A DNA stretch of 64,000 nucleotides from Rhizobium leguminosarum. GTDB lineage: Bacteria > Pseudomonadota > Alphaproteobacteria > Rhizobiales > Rhizobiaceae. The position numbers and the translations under genes are program-made. Below the pieces are notes generated by a model. It saw only the letters and a list, made by a program, of their open reading frames with translations, was not told where the DNA came from and ran no database searches. The DNA is taken from contig NZ_JAGIOR010000001.1 of NCBI RefSeq assembly GCF_017876795.1, positions 3,374,501 through 3,438,500 on the forward strand, given 5' to 3'. This document shows positions 1 to 8,975 of this stretch, piece by piece. Every line of letters begins with the position of its first letter. Position 1 is the first letter of the stretch.

Positions 1-219
1 TCTCATTGATATAGAGAAGCTTTCTGGAGTGCAGCATCGCAACCTCGTTGCATAAAATTGAAGCAGACAGCGCAAATTTGGCACTGGCCGTTGCTGAGAT
101 GCCAAAAAGGCATCATTGCGCACGAAATTTGATGCTTTTCAAACAGCAAAGCAATCGCTCCAATGAAGAAAATCCGACGTCATTACAGGCGTTGCGAACT
201 CAAAAGGGGAACGCTGATC
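1..219. other. Upstream region of the first operon, no gene seen
   Basis: I see no convincing reading frame here. The stretch presumably holds the promoter of the ABC transporter operon that starts at 220. An open frame that crosses it (48-842) is a shadow of the transporter gene. A purine-rich Shine-Dalgarno-like stretch lies just before 220. No riboswitch fold could be assigned by eye. Confidence 0.4.
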
Positions 220-1236
220 ATGCCCAATGCACTGAAGAATACGGTCTTTACCGCGCTCATGGGTCTTGGCGGCGCGCTTGCCGCTGCCGTTGCGGCGCAT
301 GCGGCCGACAAGGTAAGCTACGGAACGAACTGGCTGGCGCAGGCCGAGCACGGCGGCTTCTACCAGGCGGTCGCCGACGGGACTTATGCGAAACACGGCC
401 TCGACGTCACGATCGTGCAGGGCGGCCCGAATGCGGCCAACAGCGCTCTGCTGATCTCCGGCAAGATCGATTTCTACATGGGTGGGCCGCAGGGCGAAAT
501 CTCGGCTGTCGAACAGGGCATCCCTCTGGTCGACGTCGCGGCGATCTTCCAGAAGGATCCGCAAGTCCTGATCGCCCATCCGGATGCGGGTATCGACAAA
601 TTCGAGGACCTCGCCAAGCTCAAGACCTTGTTTCTCGGCAAGGACGGTTACCTCACCTATTTCGAATGGATGAAGGCGAACTACAAGGGCTTCAAGGACG
701 AGCAGTACAAGCCCTACAATTTCAGCCCCGCGCCATTCCTTGCCGACAAGGAATCCGCCCAGCAGGGTTATCTCACCTCCGAGCCCTACGAGATCCAGAA
801 GCAGGCCGGCTTCGAACCGAAGGTCTTCCTGCTCGCCGATAACGGCTATTCGCCCTATTCGACGATGATCACCACCACGCAGACGATGGTGGACAGCAAA
901 CCGGATGTCGTCCAGCGTTTCGTCGATGCCTCGATCGAGGGCTGGTACAACTACCTCTACGGCGACAACAGCAAGGCGAACGATCTGATCAAGAAGGACA
1001 ATCCCGAAATGACGGATGGCCAGATCGCCTACTCCATCGCCAAGATGAAGGAATACGGCATCATCGAATCCGGCGACAGTCTGGACAAGGGCATCGGCTG
1101 CATCACCGACGGGCATTACAAGGCGTTCTTCGACGAGATGGTGGCGATCAAGGTGTTCAAGCCGGAGACCGACTACAGCAAAGCCTTCACGACGAAATTC
1201 GTCTGCAAGAACATCGGAATGGCGATGAAGAAGTAA
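220..1236 (+). CDS. ABC transporter substrate-binding protein, NMT1/THI5-like
   Basis: Periplasmic binding component of an ABC importer, 338 aa. Residues 1-28 form a Sec signal peptide (MPNALKN, a hydrophobic Ala/Gly/Leu core, cleavage near AHA-ADK). The mature part matches the NMT1/SsuA/TauA type: NWLAQAEHGGFYQAVADG near the N-terminus, a hinge near GGPNAANSALLISGKID, and FYMGGPQGE. An in-frame ATG at 163 would add 19 residues, but 220 has an AAGGGG-type Shine-Dalgarno and places the signal peptide at the N-terminus. The ATPase and permease genes follow directly. The family imports thiamine-precursor pyrimidines, sulfonates, nitrate or other small organics. The amidohydrolase downstream suggests an N-heterocyclic ligand, but this is inference. 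Confidence 0.88.
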   Translation: MPNALKNTVFTALMGLGGALAAAVAAHAADKVSYGTNWLAQAEHGGFYQAVADGTYAKHGLDVTIVQGGPNAANSALLISGKIDFYMGGPQGEISAVEQGIPLVDVAAIFQKDPQVLIAHPDAGIDKFEDLAKLKTLFLGKDGYLTYFEWMKANYKGFKDEQYKPYNFSPAPFLADKESAQQGYLTSEPYEIQKQAGFEPKVFLLADNGYSPYSTMITTTQTMVDSKPDVVQRFVDASIEGWYNYLYGDNSKANDLIKKDNPEMTDGQIAYSIAKMKEYGIIESGDSLDKGIGCITDGHYKAFFDEMVAIKVFKPETDYSKAFTTKFVCKNIGMAMKK

Positions 1237-1307
1237 GCCCTCCGACATCGGCCGATGGTCCGCCTGAGGTGGCGGACCACATCCTTCCCTGGTGAACGAG
1301 ACAGGCA

Positions 1308-2132
1308 ATGCCCTTAGCAGAAGCCCAGGCCTTATCCCCGCAAGAGACGCGCAAGCGGCCGCTGGTCGCGATGCAGTCGGTCTCGAAGGTCTTTTCCAGC
1401 GGCACCGTCGCCCTTTCCGACATGTCGCTCACTGTCGAAAGCGGTGAGTTCGTCAGCCTGCTCGGCCCTTCGGGCTGCGGCAAGTCGACGGCGCTGCGCA
1501 TCATCGCCGGTCTCGGCGACGTGACGTCGGGAACGATCGACTGGCCGAGCTCGCGCATCAATGCCAGGGGCCTGCCGGAGGGCGATATCGGCTTCGTCTT
1601 CCAGGAGCCGACGCTGATGCCGTGGAAGAACGTGTTCGACAATGTCCACCTGCCGCTGAGGTTGAGGCGTGTTTCGAAGGCGGCAGCACATGCAGAGATC
1701 ATGCAGGTGCTGACCACCGTCGGCCTGCAGGATTTCGCCAAAGCCTATCCGCGCGAACTTTCCGGCGGCATGAAGATGCGCGTGTCGATCGCCCGCGCGC
1801 TGGTGACGAAACCGAAGCTGCTTTTGATGGACGAGCCCTTCGCCGCGCTTGACGAAATCACCCGGCAGAGGCTGAACGACGACGTGCTGCGGCTCTGGAA
1901 GACGACAGGCATCACCGTCATCTTCGTCACCCATTCGGTCTATGAGTCCGCCTATCTTTCGAACCGCATCGTCGTGATGAAGGCAAGGCCCGGCCGTGTG
2001 CATGCCGATGTTCCGCTGACCACCAGCCTGGAACGCGACGAGCACTACCGCACCTCGGAAGAATACCGGAAGGCGTGTGAGACGGTCTCCGTTTCGCTGA
2101 TCGGGGCAATCAACGCGGCGGGAGAGCATTGA
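1308..2132 (+). CDS. ABC transporter ATP-binding protein (NitT/TauT type)
   Basis: Cytoplasmic ATPase of the importer, 274 aa, usual length for the SsuB/TauB/ThiZ group. Walker A is GPSGCGKS (about residue 54), the Q-loop is VFQEPTLMPW, the signature is LSGGMKMR, Walker B is LLLMDEPFAALD and the switch histidine is in FVTHSVYES. It starts 71 bases after the binding protein and its stop overlaps the permease start by one base, so the three are one transcription unit. Confidence 0.93.
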   Translation: MPLAEAQALSPQETRKRPLVAMQSVSKVFSSGTVALSDMSLTVESGEFVSLLGPSGCGKSTALRIIAGLGDVTSGTIDWPSSRINARGLPEGDIGFVFQEPTLMPWKNVFDNVHLPLRLRRVSKAAAHAEIMQVLTTVGLQDFAKAYPRELSGGMKMRVSIARALVTKPKLLLMDEPFAALDEITRQRLNDDVLRLWKTTGITVIFVTHSVYESAYLSNRIVVMKARPGRVHADVPLTTSLERDEHYRTSEEYRKACETVSVSLIGAINAAGEH

Positions 2133-2983
2133 TGCGTGACGAAACGAATATGCTTCAGCCTGCTGCAAATGCCATTCCCAATGCCGCAGGCGCAAGGCGC
2201 CGCGATCTTGCGCTGCGCATCGCCATCCCCTTCCTCGTTATCGGCCTGCTGATCCTGATCTGGTACGCCTATGTGAAGCTCTCAGGCGTGCCGCCCTATA
2301 TCCTGCCGGGTCCAGCCGCAGTCGCAAACGCCTTCGTGACGGACTGGGGTACGCTTGCGCCTGCGCTTTGGGTCACCACCAAGATCACCTTGCTGTCGCT
2401 GATGCTGGCCCTTGTCGGCGGCGTCGGCTTTGCGATCTTCCTGGTGCAGTCGCGCTGGATCGAGCTTGCCTTCTATCCGCTTGCCGTCATCCTGCAGGTC
2501 ACGCCGGTCGTGGCGATCTCGCCGCTGATCCTGATCTATGCGCCGTCGACCCAGGTCGCATTGCTGATCTGCGCCTTCCTCGTCGCCTTCTTCCCGATCC
2601 TTTCGAACATGGTCCAGGGGCTGAAGAGCGTCGACCACAATCTCATCAACCTCTTCGAGCTTTACGGCGCCTCGCGCTGGCAGACGCTCCTCTTCCTCAA
2701 GCTGCCCGCCGCCCAACCCTACTTCATGACGGGCCTCCGGATCGGCGGCGGCCTGGCGCTGATTGCCGCCGTCGTCGCAGAATTCGCGGCCGGCTCGGCG
2801 GGCGCCGGCTCCGGCCTTGCCTTCCGGCTGCTCGAAGCACAGTACCGGCTCAACATTCCGCGCCTCTTCGCCGCACTGCTGATGCTCTCCCTGCTTGGCG
2901 TGGCGATCTTCGCCGTCACCTCGTTCATTTCCTGGCTCGCCCTGCACCGTTGGCATGAGAGCAGCCTGAAACGGGAAAACTGA
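2132..2983 (+). CDS. ABC transporter permease (NitT/TauT type)
   Basis: Inner-membrane permease, 283 aa, with about six hydrophobic segments (the first is LRIAIPFLVIGLLILIW). The cytoplasmic EAA-type loop that docks the ATPase reads LYGASRWQTLLFLKLPAAQPYFMTG. The ATG at 2132 overlaps the stop of the ATPase gene (TGATG); a TTG one codon earlier is less likely. Its stop overlaps the next start at 2983 in the same way, which indicates translational coupling. Confidence 0.92.
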   Translation: MRDETNMLQPAANAIPNAAGARRRDLALRIAIPFLVIGLLILIWYAYVKLSGVPPYILPGPAAVANAFVTDWGTLAPALWVTTKITLLSLMLALVGGVGFAIFLVQSRWIELAFYPLAVILQVTPVVAISPLILIYAPSTQVALLICAFLVAFFPILSNMVQGLKSVDHNLINLFELYGASRWQTLLFLKLPAAQPYFMTGLRIGGGLALIAAVVAEFAAGSAGAGSGLAFRLLEAQYRLNIPRLFAALLMLSLLGVAIFAVTSFISWLALHRWHESSLKREN

Positions 2984-4296
2984 TGACCCATTCCTTCATT
3001 TCGCCGCCCAATGCCGGCCGCTTCGTGCTGAGCAATGCGACGCTGCCTGCCGTCGCCGTCGAGGGATTTGACGCGCCGGCCACCGAGGGGCTGGTCAAGG
3101 CGGATATCGTCATCGCCGATGGCGTCATTTCCGCGCTGCTGCCGGCGGGCGCAGCGCCGGTGGAATTGCCACGATCCGATCTGAAGGACGGCATGGTCTG
3201 GCCCTGCTTCAGCGACATGCACACCCATCTCGACAAGGGGCATATCTGGCCGCGCAACGCCAATCCCGACGGCACCTTCATCGGCGCCCTGGACGCAGTG
3301 CGGGCGGACCGGGAGGCGTACTGGTCGGCGGCAGATGTCAGCAAGCGCATGGAATTTTCGCTGCGCTCGGCCTATGCGCACGGCACCAGCCTGATCCGCA
3401 CGCATCTCGATTCGCTGGCGCCGCAGCACCGCATTTCCTTCGAGGTTTTTGCCGAGATGCGCGAGGCCTGGAAGGACAGGATCGCGCTGCAGGCGGTGGC
3501 GCTCTTCCCGATGGAAAATATGGCGGACGCAGCCTATTTCGCCGATCTGGTCGCCGTCGTCCGCGAAAAAGGTGGGCTGATCGGTGGCGTCACCCGGATG
3601 AGTGCCGATCTCGACAGCCAGCTCGATGTGCTTTTCAGGGCTGCCGCCGATAACGGCCTCGACGTCGATCTTCATGTCGACGAGAGCGACGATCCTGCCG
3701 CCGAGACGCTGAAGGCGATCGCGCAAGCCGTGCTGCGCAACCGGTTCGACGGCAAGGTGACATCAGGCCATTGCTGCTCGCTCGCCAGGCAGGACGAGGA
3801 GACGGCAAAACGCACGGTCGAACTCGTTGCAAAAGCCGGCCTTTCCATTGTCTCGCTGCCGATGTGCAACCTTTATCTGCAGGACCGCTACCCAGGCCGG
3901 ACGCCGCGCTGGCGGGGCGTCACCCTGTTCAAGGAACTGGCGGCGGCCGGCGTTGCGACGGCGGTGGCCTCCGACAATACGCGTGATCCCTTCTATGCCT
4001 ATGGCGATCTCGATCCGGTGGAGGTGTTGCGCGAGGCGGTGCGCATTCTGCATCTCGATCATCCGCTGGACACGGCGGCGCGCGTCGTCACCACCTCGCC
4101 TGCGGATATTCTCGGCCGGCCCGACAAGGGGCGCATCGCCGCCGGCGCCCTGGCCGATCTCGTGCTCTTCAGCGCGCGGCGCTGGAGCGAATTTCTTTCC
4201 CGTCCGCAGTCTGACCGCGTCGTGCTTCGCCGCGGCAAGGTGATCGACCGCAGCCTGCCGGACTATCGTGAACTCGACAGCGTCGTTGGAGCCTGA
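2983..4296 (+). CDS. Amidohydrolase of the cytosine deaminase family
   Basis: Metal-dependent hydrolase of the amidohydrolase superfamily, 437 aa. Visible metal and catalytic residues are the HxH in DMHTHLDKG, the histidine in DLHVDES, the histidine in TSGHCC, and the aspartate in ASDNTRDPF. The last motif is typical of CodA-type cytosine deaminases, which hydrolyse N-heterocycles. No signal peptide, so cytoplasmic. It is coupled to the importer permease by a one-base overlap and is followed two bases later by an FAD-linked oxidase, so it probably acts on the imported compound. The exact substrate cannot be read from sequence. Creatinine deaminase or isocytosine-type activity are alternatives. 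Confidence 0.85.
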   Translation: MTHSFISPPNAGRFVLSNATLPAVAVEGFDAPATEGLVKADIVIADGVISALLPAGAAPVELPRSDLKDGMVWPCFSDMHTHLDKGHIWPRNANPDGTFIGALDAVRADREAYWSAADVSKRMEFSLRSAYAHGTSLIRTHLDSLAPQHRISFEVFAEMREAWKDRIALQAVALFPMENMADAAYFADLVAVVREKGGLIGGVTRMSADLDSQLDVLFRAAADNGLDVDLHVDESDDPAAETLKAIAQAVLRNRFDGKVTSGHCCSLARQDEETAKRTVELVAKAGLSIVSLPMCNLYLQDRYPGRTPRWRGVTLFKELAAAGVATAVASDNTRDPFYAYGDLDPVEVLREAVRILHLDHPLDTAARVVTTSPADILGRPDKGRIAAGALADLVLFSARRWSEFLSRPQSDRVVLRRGKVIDRSLPDYRELDSVVGA

Positions 4297-4297
4297 C

Positions 4298-5704
4298 ATG
4301 CCCAATTATCAGACGATCAAAAACCAACTCGAAGGCATCGCCGTCGAGGACAATCCGGCGCTGGTGCGCCAGAAGAGCCGCGATTTTTACTGGTATTCGC
4401 CGATCCTGAAGGCGCAGCTCGACAATGTCACGGCCGATCTCGTGGTCACGCCGAAAAACGAAGACGAGGTCATCCGGACGCTGAAGGTCGCCTTCGCGCA
4501 CGGCGTGCCGGTAACGCCGCGCGGCGCCGGCACCGGCAATTACGGCCAGGCCATGCCGCTTTCCGGCGGCATCGTGCTCAACCTTGCCGCCATGGACAAG
4601 ATCAAGGAAATCCATCCCGGCCGGGTGGTCTGCGAACCGGGCATCGTCATTGCTCAGCTCGACAAGCAGACCAAGGCGCATTCCGGCCAGGAACTGCGTT
4701 TCCACCCGTCGACGGCGCAGACGGCAACGGTCGGCGGCTTTATCGCCGGTGGCTCCGGCGGCGTCGGCTCGATCACCTGGGGCGGTCTGCGCGATCTCGG
4801 CAATATCCTGCGCCTGCGCGTCGTCACCATGGAGGCCGAGCCGCGCGTGCTCGACCTGACCGGCTGGGACCTCCAGAAGGTCAGCCATGCCTACGGCACC
4901 AACGGGATCATCACCGAAATCGAAATGCCGCTCGCCCCTGCCTATGATTGGGTCGACGTGCTTGTCGGCTATGACGACTTCATGGCATCGGTGCGCTTCT
5001 CGGATGCGCTGGCCAAATGCAACGGCATCCTCGTCAAGGAAATCGCGCCGATCGCGGCACCGATCCCGCACGACTATTTCACCCGCCACAAACCCTATAT
5101 CCGCAAGGGCCACTCGGTGGTGGTGCTGATGATCGCGCCGCATTCGATGGATGCCTTCCTCGCCTTTTCAGCCGCCCATAAGGGCGAAATCATCTTCCGT
5201 TCCGACACGGTCGAAAGCATGAAAGGTATTCCGCATGCCTATGAGCTTGCCTGGAACCACACGACGCTGCGTGCGCTGAAGGTCGATCCCGGCTTCACCT
5301 ATCTGCAGGTTCAGTATCCAGGCCCGGATCACGTCGCCAAGGTTGCCAAGATGGTCGAGATCTTCGGCGACGAAGTGCCTGGACATCTCGAATTCATCAG
5401 GTTCGACGGGCAGATCCAATGCTCCGGCCTGCCGCTGGTGCGCTATACCACGGAGGAGCGCCTCGAGGAGATCATCAAGATCCACCAGGATCACGGCTGC
5501 CCGATCTTCAATCCGCATCGCTATACGCTAGAGGAAGGCGGCATGAAGCGCACCGACAAGGTACAGCTCGCCTTCAAGCAGGAAACGGACCCTAGGGGGT
5601 TGTTGAACCCCGGCAAGATGATCGCCTGGGAGAATCCCGATTTCGATTTCAATGCCGGCAAGAATTATCTCTTCCCGGGGCTGGCGAGCGTCATGGAGGC
5701 CTGA
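4298..5704 (+). CDS. FAD-binding oxidoreductase (GlcD/D-lactate dehydrogenase-like)
   Basis: Flavoprotein of the FAD_binding_4 (PCMH) superfamily, 468 aa. The FAD pyrophosphate loop is TPRGAGTGNYGQAMPLSGG near residue 80, followed by the GGFIAGGSGGVGSITWGG glycine-rich segment. The C-terminal half ends with LLNPGKMIAWENPD, the usual end of the family (NPGK). The ATG at 4298 was chosen over an upstream GTG at 4268 inside the previous gene because TTGGAG precedes it. It probably oxidises the product of the upstream amidohydrolase. The next gene starts on its stop codon. Confidence 0.85.
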   Translation: MPNYQTIKNQLEGIAVEDNPALVRQKSRDFYWYSPILKAQLDNVTADLVVTPKNEDEVIRTLKVAFAHGVPVTPRGAGTGNYGQAMPLSGGIVLNLAAMDKIKEIHPGRVVCEPGIVIAQLDKQTKAHSGQELRFHPSTAQTATVGGFIAGGSGGVGSITWGGLRDLGNILRLRVVTMEAEPRVLDLTGWDLQKVSHAYGTNGIITEIEMPLAPAYDWVDVLVGYDDFMASVRFSDALAKCNGILVKEIAPIAAPIPHDYFTRHKPYIRKGHSVVVLMIAPHSMDAFLAFSAAHKGEIIFRSDTVESMKGIPHAYELAWNHTTLRALKVDPGFTYLQVQYPGPDHVAKVAKMVEIFGDEVPGHLEFIRFDGQIQCSGLPLVRYTTEERLEEIIKIHQDHGCPIFNPHRYTLEEGGMKRTDKVQLAFKQETDPRGLLNPGKMIAWENPDFDFNAGKNYLFPGLASVMEA

Positions 5705-6285
5705 TGAGAGTTCTCGTCCTTCATTCGCATCCGGTCGAGGAAAGCTACGGCAAGGCGCTCTACAAACAGACGCTGGAAAGCCTGCGAGAGGCCGGTCACG
5801 AGGTGGATGCGTGCGATCTTTATGCCGAGAATTTCGATCCGGTGCTCTCCCGACACGACCGGCTCGCCTATCACGATTATCCCGGCAATACCGAGCTGGT
5901 GAAATCCTATGTCGAGCGGCTGAAGCAGGCCGAAGCCCTGGTGCTGGTGACGCCGATCTGGAATTTCGGTTTCCCGGCGATCCTGAAGGGCTATTTTGAC
6001 CGCGTCTGGCTTCCCGGCGTCTCCTTCGAACTGGTCGACGGCAAGGTGGAATCGCGGCTGCGCCACATCAGGAAACTCGCGGCCGTGCTGACATACGGCG
6101 CGACGCCGTTTCGCGCCTTTGCTGCCGGCAACCCGCCGAAGAAGATCGTCAAGCGTGTGCTGAGGGCGCAGATCAATCCGCTGCGGCCGGTCACCTTTCT
6201 TGCCCATTACGACATGAACAACTGCACGCCGGAAACCCGGGCCAGGTTTTTGGAGAAAGTGAAGACGGCGATGGAGCGGTTTTAA
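5704..6285 (+). CDS. NAD(P)H-dependent quinone reductase / flavodoxin-fold oxidoreductase
   Basis: Flavodoxin_2-type FMN or FAD protein, 193 aa, similar to MdaB and KefF-like NAD(P)H dehydrogenases. Seen: the N-terminal beta strand with the phosphate-binding loop LVLHSHPVEESYGKAL, and the family signature TPIWNFGFPAILKGYFDRVW (residues about 83-102). Its start overlaps the stop of the FAD oxidase (TGATG). As the last tightly coupled gene it may recycle electrons or reduce a quinonoid intermediate; that role is inference. Confidence 0.85.
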   Translation: MRVLVLHSHPVEESYGKALYKQTLESLREAGHEVDACDLYAENFDPVLSRHDRLAYHDYPGNTELVKSYVERLKQAEALVLVTPIWNFGFPAILKGYFDRVWLPGVSFELVDGKVESRLRHIRKLAAVLTYGATPFRAFAAGNPPKKIVKRVLRAQINPLRPVTFLAHYDMNNCTPETRARFLEKVKTAMERF

Positions 6286-6385
6286 GACCTCCCGCGTCGG
6301 CCAAAGCACCGATCTGCCCCTGCCTTCGCTATTCCACGGGTGGATTGGTCACCCGCAGCATCCTCGTTGCACAAAGGAAATGCCT

Positions 6386-6775
6386 ATGAAGAAGATTTTC
6401 AATCCGTCGTCTGTCCGGCGTCCCTTCGGCAATTACAATCACGGGCTGCTGGTGCCGGCAGGCGCCTCGCTGCTCGTGACCTCGGGGCAACTCGGCATCG
6501 CTCTCGACGAGAAAGTGCCGGAGGATATCGACGCGCAGGCAGAACTTTGCTTCGAGGCGATCAAGGCAATTCTCGCCGAGGCGGAAATGAGTTTTGCCGA
6601 CGTTATCCGCATCTCAGGCTTCGTGACGAAGCGCGAGGATTTTCCCGCCTATATGGCCATGCGGGATCGCTATACACTCGATCCGAAACCGGCCTCGACG
6701 CTGATCATCGTCAGCGGCTTCGCCCGCCCCGAATTCCTCGTGGAAGTCGAGGTCACGGCCGCCAAAGTGCTTTGA
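6386..6775 (+). CDS. RidA family protein (enamine/imine deaminase-like)
   Basis: RidA/YjgF/UK114 protein, 129 aa. Features include the N-terminal SVRRPFGNYNHG segment, GQLG, and FADVIRISGFVTKREDFPAYMAMRDRY. The C-terminal signature normally has a conserved arginine before hydrophobic PS residues; here it reads PKPASTLIIVSGFARPEFLVEVEVTA, so the canonical Arg that binds carboxylates appears replaced, as in non-archetypal Rid subfamilies. Start 6386 lies 7 bases after AAAGGA; an ATG at 6380 is too close. It is 100 bases after the operon and could still be co-transcribed. Rid proteins of this kind often accompany N-heterocycle catabolism genes. Confidence 0.85.
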   Translation: MKKIFNPSSVRRPFGNYNHGLLVPAGASLLVTSGQLGIALDEKVPEDIDAQAELCFEAIKAILAEAEMSFADVIRISGFVTKREDFPAYMAMRDRYTLDPKPASTLIIVSGFARPEFLVEVEVTAAKVL

Positions 6776-6792
6776 CATAGTCTCTCGCCTCG

Positions 6793-7305
6793 TCAGCCGC
6801 CCTCTCCCTGCGACTCTGTCGCGTTGGCGCCGATGTCGCCGCCGATATCCTCTGCGAACTTCCGCATCAGCCGCACCAGTTCATTGAAGTCCTGCTCGTC
6901 CCAGCGCTCGAAGATGGCGCGGCCCATGCGCTCGCGCGCGGCGTCGATGCGGTCGGTCATCGCCTTGCCCTTCGGGCTAATGACCGCCTCGCGCACGCGA
7001 CGATCCGCAGTACTGCCGCGGCGCTCCACCAGATCAAGACTTTCAAGCTTGGCGACCTGGCGGCTGACGGTGGTGTAGTCGCGCCCGGCGCGGTCGGCAA
7101 GTTCGACCACCCCGATCGGACCAAGCCGCTCCACCGTGACCAGCAGCGGAAACAAGGCGCGATCGAGCGAAATGCCGGCCTCGCGGACCATCTGCTCATC
7201 ACGCTGTGGCCGGTTCATGACGCTGACGATCTCGATCAACGCCCCATGCAATTCGCGCAGCTGTTCGGACATATGTGTATTTTGCACGTTTTTCGTTGAC
7301 GGCAT
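6793..7305 (-). CDS. MarR family transcriptional regulator
   Basis: Winged-helix regulator, 170 aa. The wHTH spans roughly residues 50-115: PLLVTVERLGPIGVVELADRAG, then TTVSRQVAKLESLDLVERR, then the wing with DRRVREAVISPKG. Start 7305 has AGGAG 7 bases upstream; a frame-open ATG at 7356 lies beyond the divergent promoter. It is divergent from the FAD monooxygenase at 7350, the standard arrangement for a ligand-released MarR repressor controlling a neighbour. Confidence 0.92.
   Translation of the reverse strand: MPSTKNVQNTHMSEQLRELHGALIEIVSVMNRPQRDEQMVREAGISLDRALFPLLVTVERLGPIGVVELADRAGRDYTTVSRQVAKLESLDLVERRGSTADRRVREAVISPKGKAMTDRIDAARERMGRAIFERWDEQDFNELVRLMRKFAEDIGGDIGANATESQGEGG
7271..7287. 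promoter_or_regulatory. Second MarR operator-like site inside the 5' end of the marR gene
   Basis: ATATGTGTATTTTGCAC here closely matches the reverse complement of the main operator at 7319-7339 (ATATGTGTATTATGCAC), one mismatch in 17. The two centres are about 48 bp apart. It lies just inside the marR coding region (start 7305), so it could act as a roadblock or looping site for autoregulation. This is inferred from sequence symmetry only. Confidence 0.5.
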
Positions 7306-7341
7306 ATCGATTCTCCTATTATGTGCATAATACACATATGG
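7296..7341 (+). promoter_or_regulatory. Promoter and MarR operator of the FAD monooxygenase
   Basis: TTGACG (7296-7301) is followed 17 bases later by TTATGT (7319-7324) as a sigma-70-like pair. The inverted repeat TATGTG-N7-CACATA (7320-7338) overlaps the -10, an ideal place for MarR repression. The site lies between the divergent starts at 7305 and 7350, so both genes would be controlled. Confidence 0.6.
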
Positions 7342-7349
7342 AGATCGCA

Positions 7350-8846
7350 ATGACACAGAATTCTACAGTCGATGTGCTGATATCAGGCGCCGGCGCGGCC
7401 GGGCTGACGCTGGCGATCGAGCTGGCACGGCGTGGCGTCAGCTTCCGCCTGATCGAGAAACTGAACGACCCGTTCCGCGGCTCTCGCGGCAAGGGAATTC
7501 AGCCAAGGACGCAGGAGGTGTTCGAGGATCTCGGCATTCTCGACCGGATCGTTGCGCTGGGTGGCGCCTATCCCCTGCAGCGAGAATATCGCGACGACGG
7601 AAGCTTCAGCGAATCCGAAGCCGTGCTGGGTGGGGAGCCGACGCCTGCCGAGCCCTACCATCTTCCCCTCATGGTGCCGCAGTTCCTGACCGAAGGCGTG
7701 ATGCGCGAGCGCCTGCTCGAACTGGGGCACCAGCCGGAGTTCGGCTGCGAACTCATCGGCTTCGAACAGGACGAGGCAAGCGTGACGGCGCGGCTCACGG
7801 GACCATCCGGCGAAGAGACCATTCAGGCGCGATGGCTCATCGGCGCGGATGGCGGGCGCAGCTTCGTGCGCCACGCGCTTGATATCGGTTTCCCCGGCAA
7901 GACGCTCGGCGTGCGGGCCATCGTCGCCGATGTCATGCTGACGGGGTTGGAGCGCGACGCCTGGCATCGCTTCGGCGAAGGCGACATGCAGCGACAGATC
8001 GCGCTTTGCCCGCTCGGGGGAACCGAGCTGTTCCAGATCCAGGGACCCATCCCGCTCGAAGGCGAAGTCGACCTTTCCGCCTCATGGTTGACCACCCTGG
8101 TCGCGGAGCGCACCGGCCGTGACGATATTCACGTCCACTCGGTCTCCTGGGCAACGGCCTTCACCATGAACGCCCGGCTTGCCGATCGCTACCGGCTCGG
8201 CCGCGTGTTCCTGGTCGGTGATGCCGCCCACACGCATCCGCCGACCGGCGGACAGGGCCTCAATACCAGCGTTCAGGACGCCTATAATCTCGGATGGAAG
8301 CTGGCTGCGGTCGCCGCCGGCGCCTCGGATGCACTGCTCGACAGCTATGAGGAAGAGCGTCGCCCGGTCGCTGCGACGATGCTCGGTCTTGCCACAAGTC
8401 TTCTCGACCAACTCAAGCGGGGCGAGATGCGGCGTGGCCGCGAGGTCCATCAGCTGGATATCGGCTATCCGGAATCCTCCATCGCGCTGGAAAAGCCGGA
8501 GCGACGCGGCGGTCTGCTGGCGGGCGACCGCGCGCCCGATGCGCCGCTCACGGGTGCAGCCGGCCAGCCGACACGTCTGTTCGAACTGTTCGGGGGCGCC
8601 CACTGGACGCTGCTCGGCTACGAGGTCGAGCAAGTCAACGTGCTGCCGCGCAGGGGATTGCACATCCACAGGATCGGCCGGCGCGGCGATGTCCTTGATA
8701 AAGGCGGGCATTTCCAAGACGCCTATGCTCTGACCCCAGGCGACTGGGTGCTGGTGCGTCCGGACGGGTATGTCGGCGCCATCGTTGGATCGTCTGATGC
8801 CTTGGCGCTCGAGGCCTATCTGGCAAATGTCGGCCTTGGAGCATGA
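7350..8846 (+). CDS. FAD-dependent aromatic monooxygenase (PheA/TfdB-type)
   Basis: Class A flavoprotein hydroxylase, 498 aa. The three family fingerprints are present: the N-terminal ADP-binding GxGxxG in LISGAGAAGLTLAIELARRG, the DG motif in LIGADGGRSFVRHAL, and the GD motif in VFLVGDAAHTHPPTGGQGLN. The C-terminal thioredoxin-like domain (about residues 395-498) is typical of phenol hydroxylase-like members. Start 7350 has GGAG 6 bases before it; earlier ATGs run through the operator. The divergent MarR gene probably represses it until an aromatic ligand is present. Substrate unknown. Confidence 0.9.
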   Translation: MTQNSTVDVLISGAGAAGLTLAIELARRGVSFRLIEKLNDPFRGSRGKGIQPRTQEVFEDLGILDRIVALGGAYPLQREYRDDGSFSESEAVLGGEPTPAEPYHLPLMVPQFLTEGVMRERLLELGHQPEFGCELIGFEQDEASVTARLTGPSGEETIQARWLIGADGGRSFVRHALDIGFPGKTLGVRAIVADVMLTGLERDAWHRFGEGDMQRQIALCPLGGTELFQIQGPIPLEGEVDLSASWLTTLVAERTGRDDIHVHSVSWATAFTMNARLADRYRLGRVFLVGDAAHTHPPTGGQGLNTSVQDAYNLGWKLAAVAAGASDALLDSYEEERRPVAATMLGLATSLLDQLKRGEMRRGREVHQLDIGYPESSIALEKPERRGGLLAGDRAPDAPLTGAAGQPTRLFELFGGAHWTLLGYEVEQVNVLPRRGLHIHRIGRRGDVLDKGGHFQDAYALTPGDWVLVRPDGYVGAIVGSSDALALEAYLANVGLGA

Positions 8847-8975
8847 TGCGTGAGCGGCTTGGAGCAGACGTCAAATTTTAGGCGGACCCGGCCTGAAACC
8901 ATCCTGTTCCGGGCTACCGATCGCCCGCCCTCAGGTCGATCGCCGCACCCCAAAGATGCGCGGCGCTGTAATGTT

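Noticed and set aside
48..842. 264-aa plus-strand frame
   Set aside because: Out-of-frame shadow of the substrate-binding protein gene.
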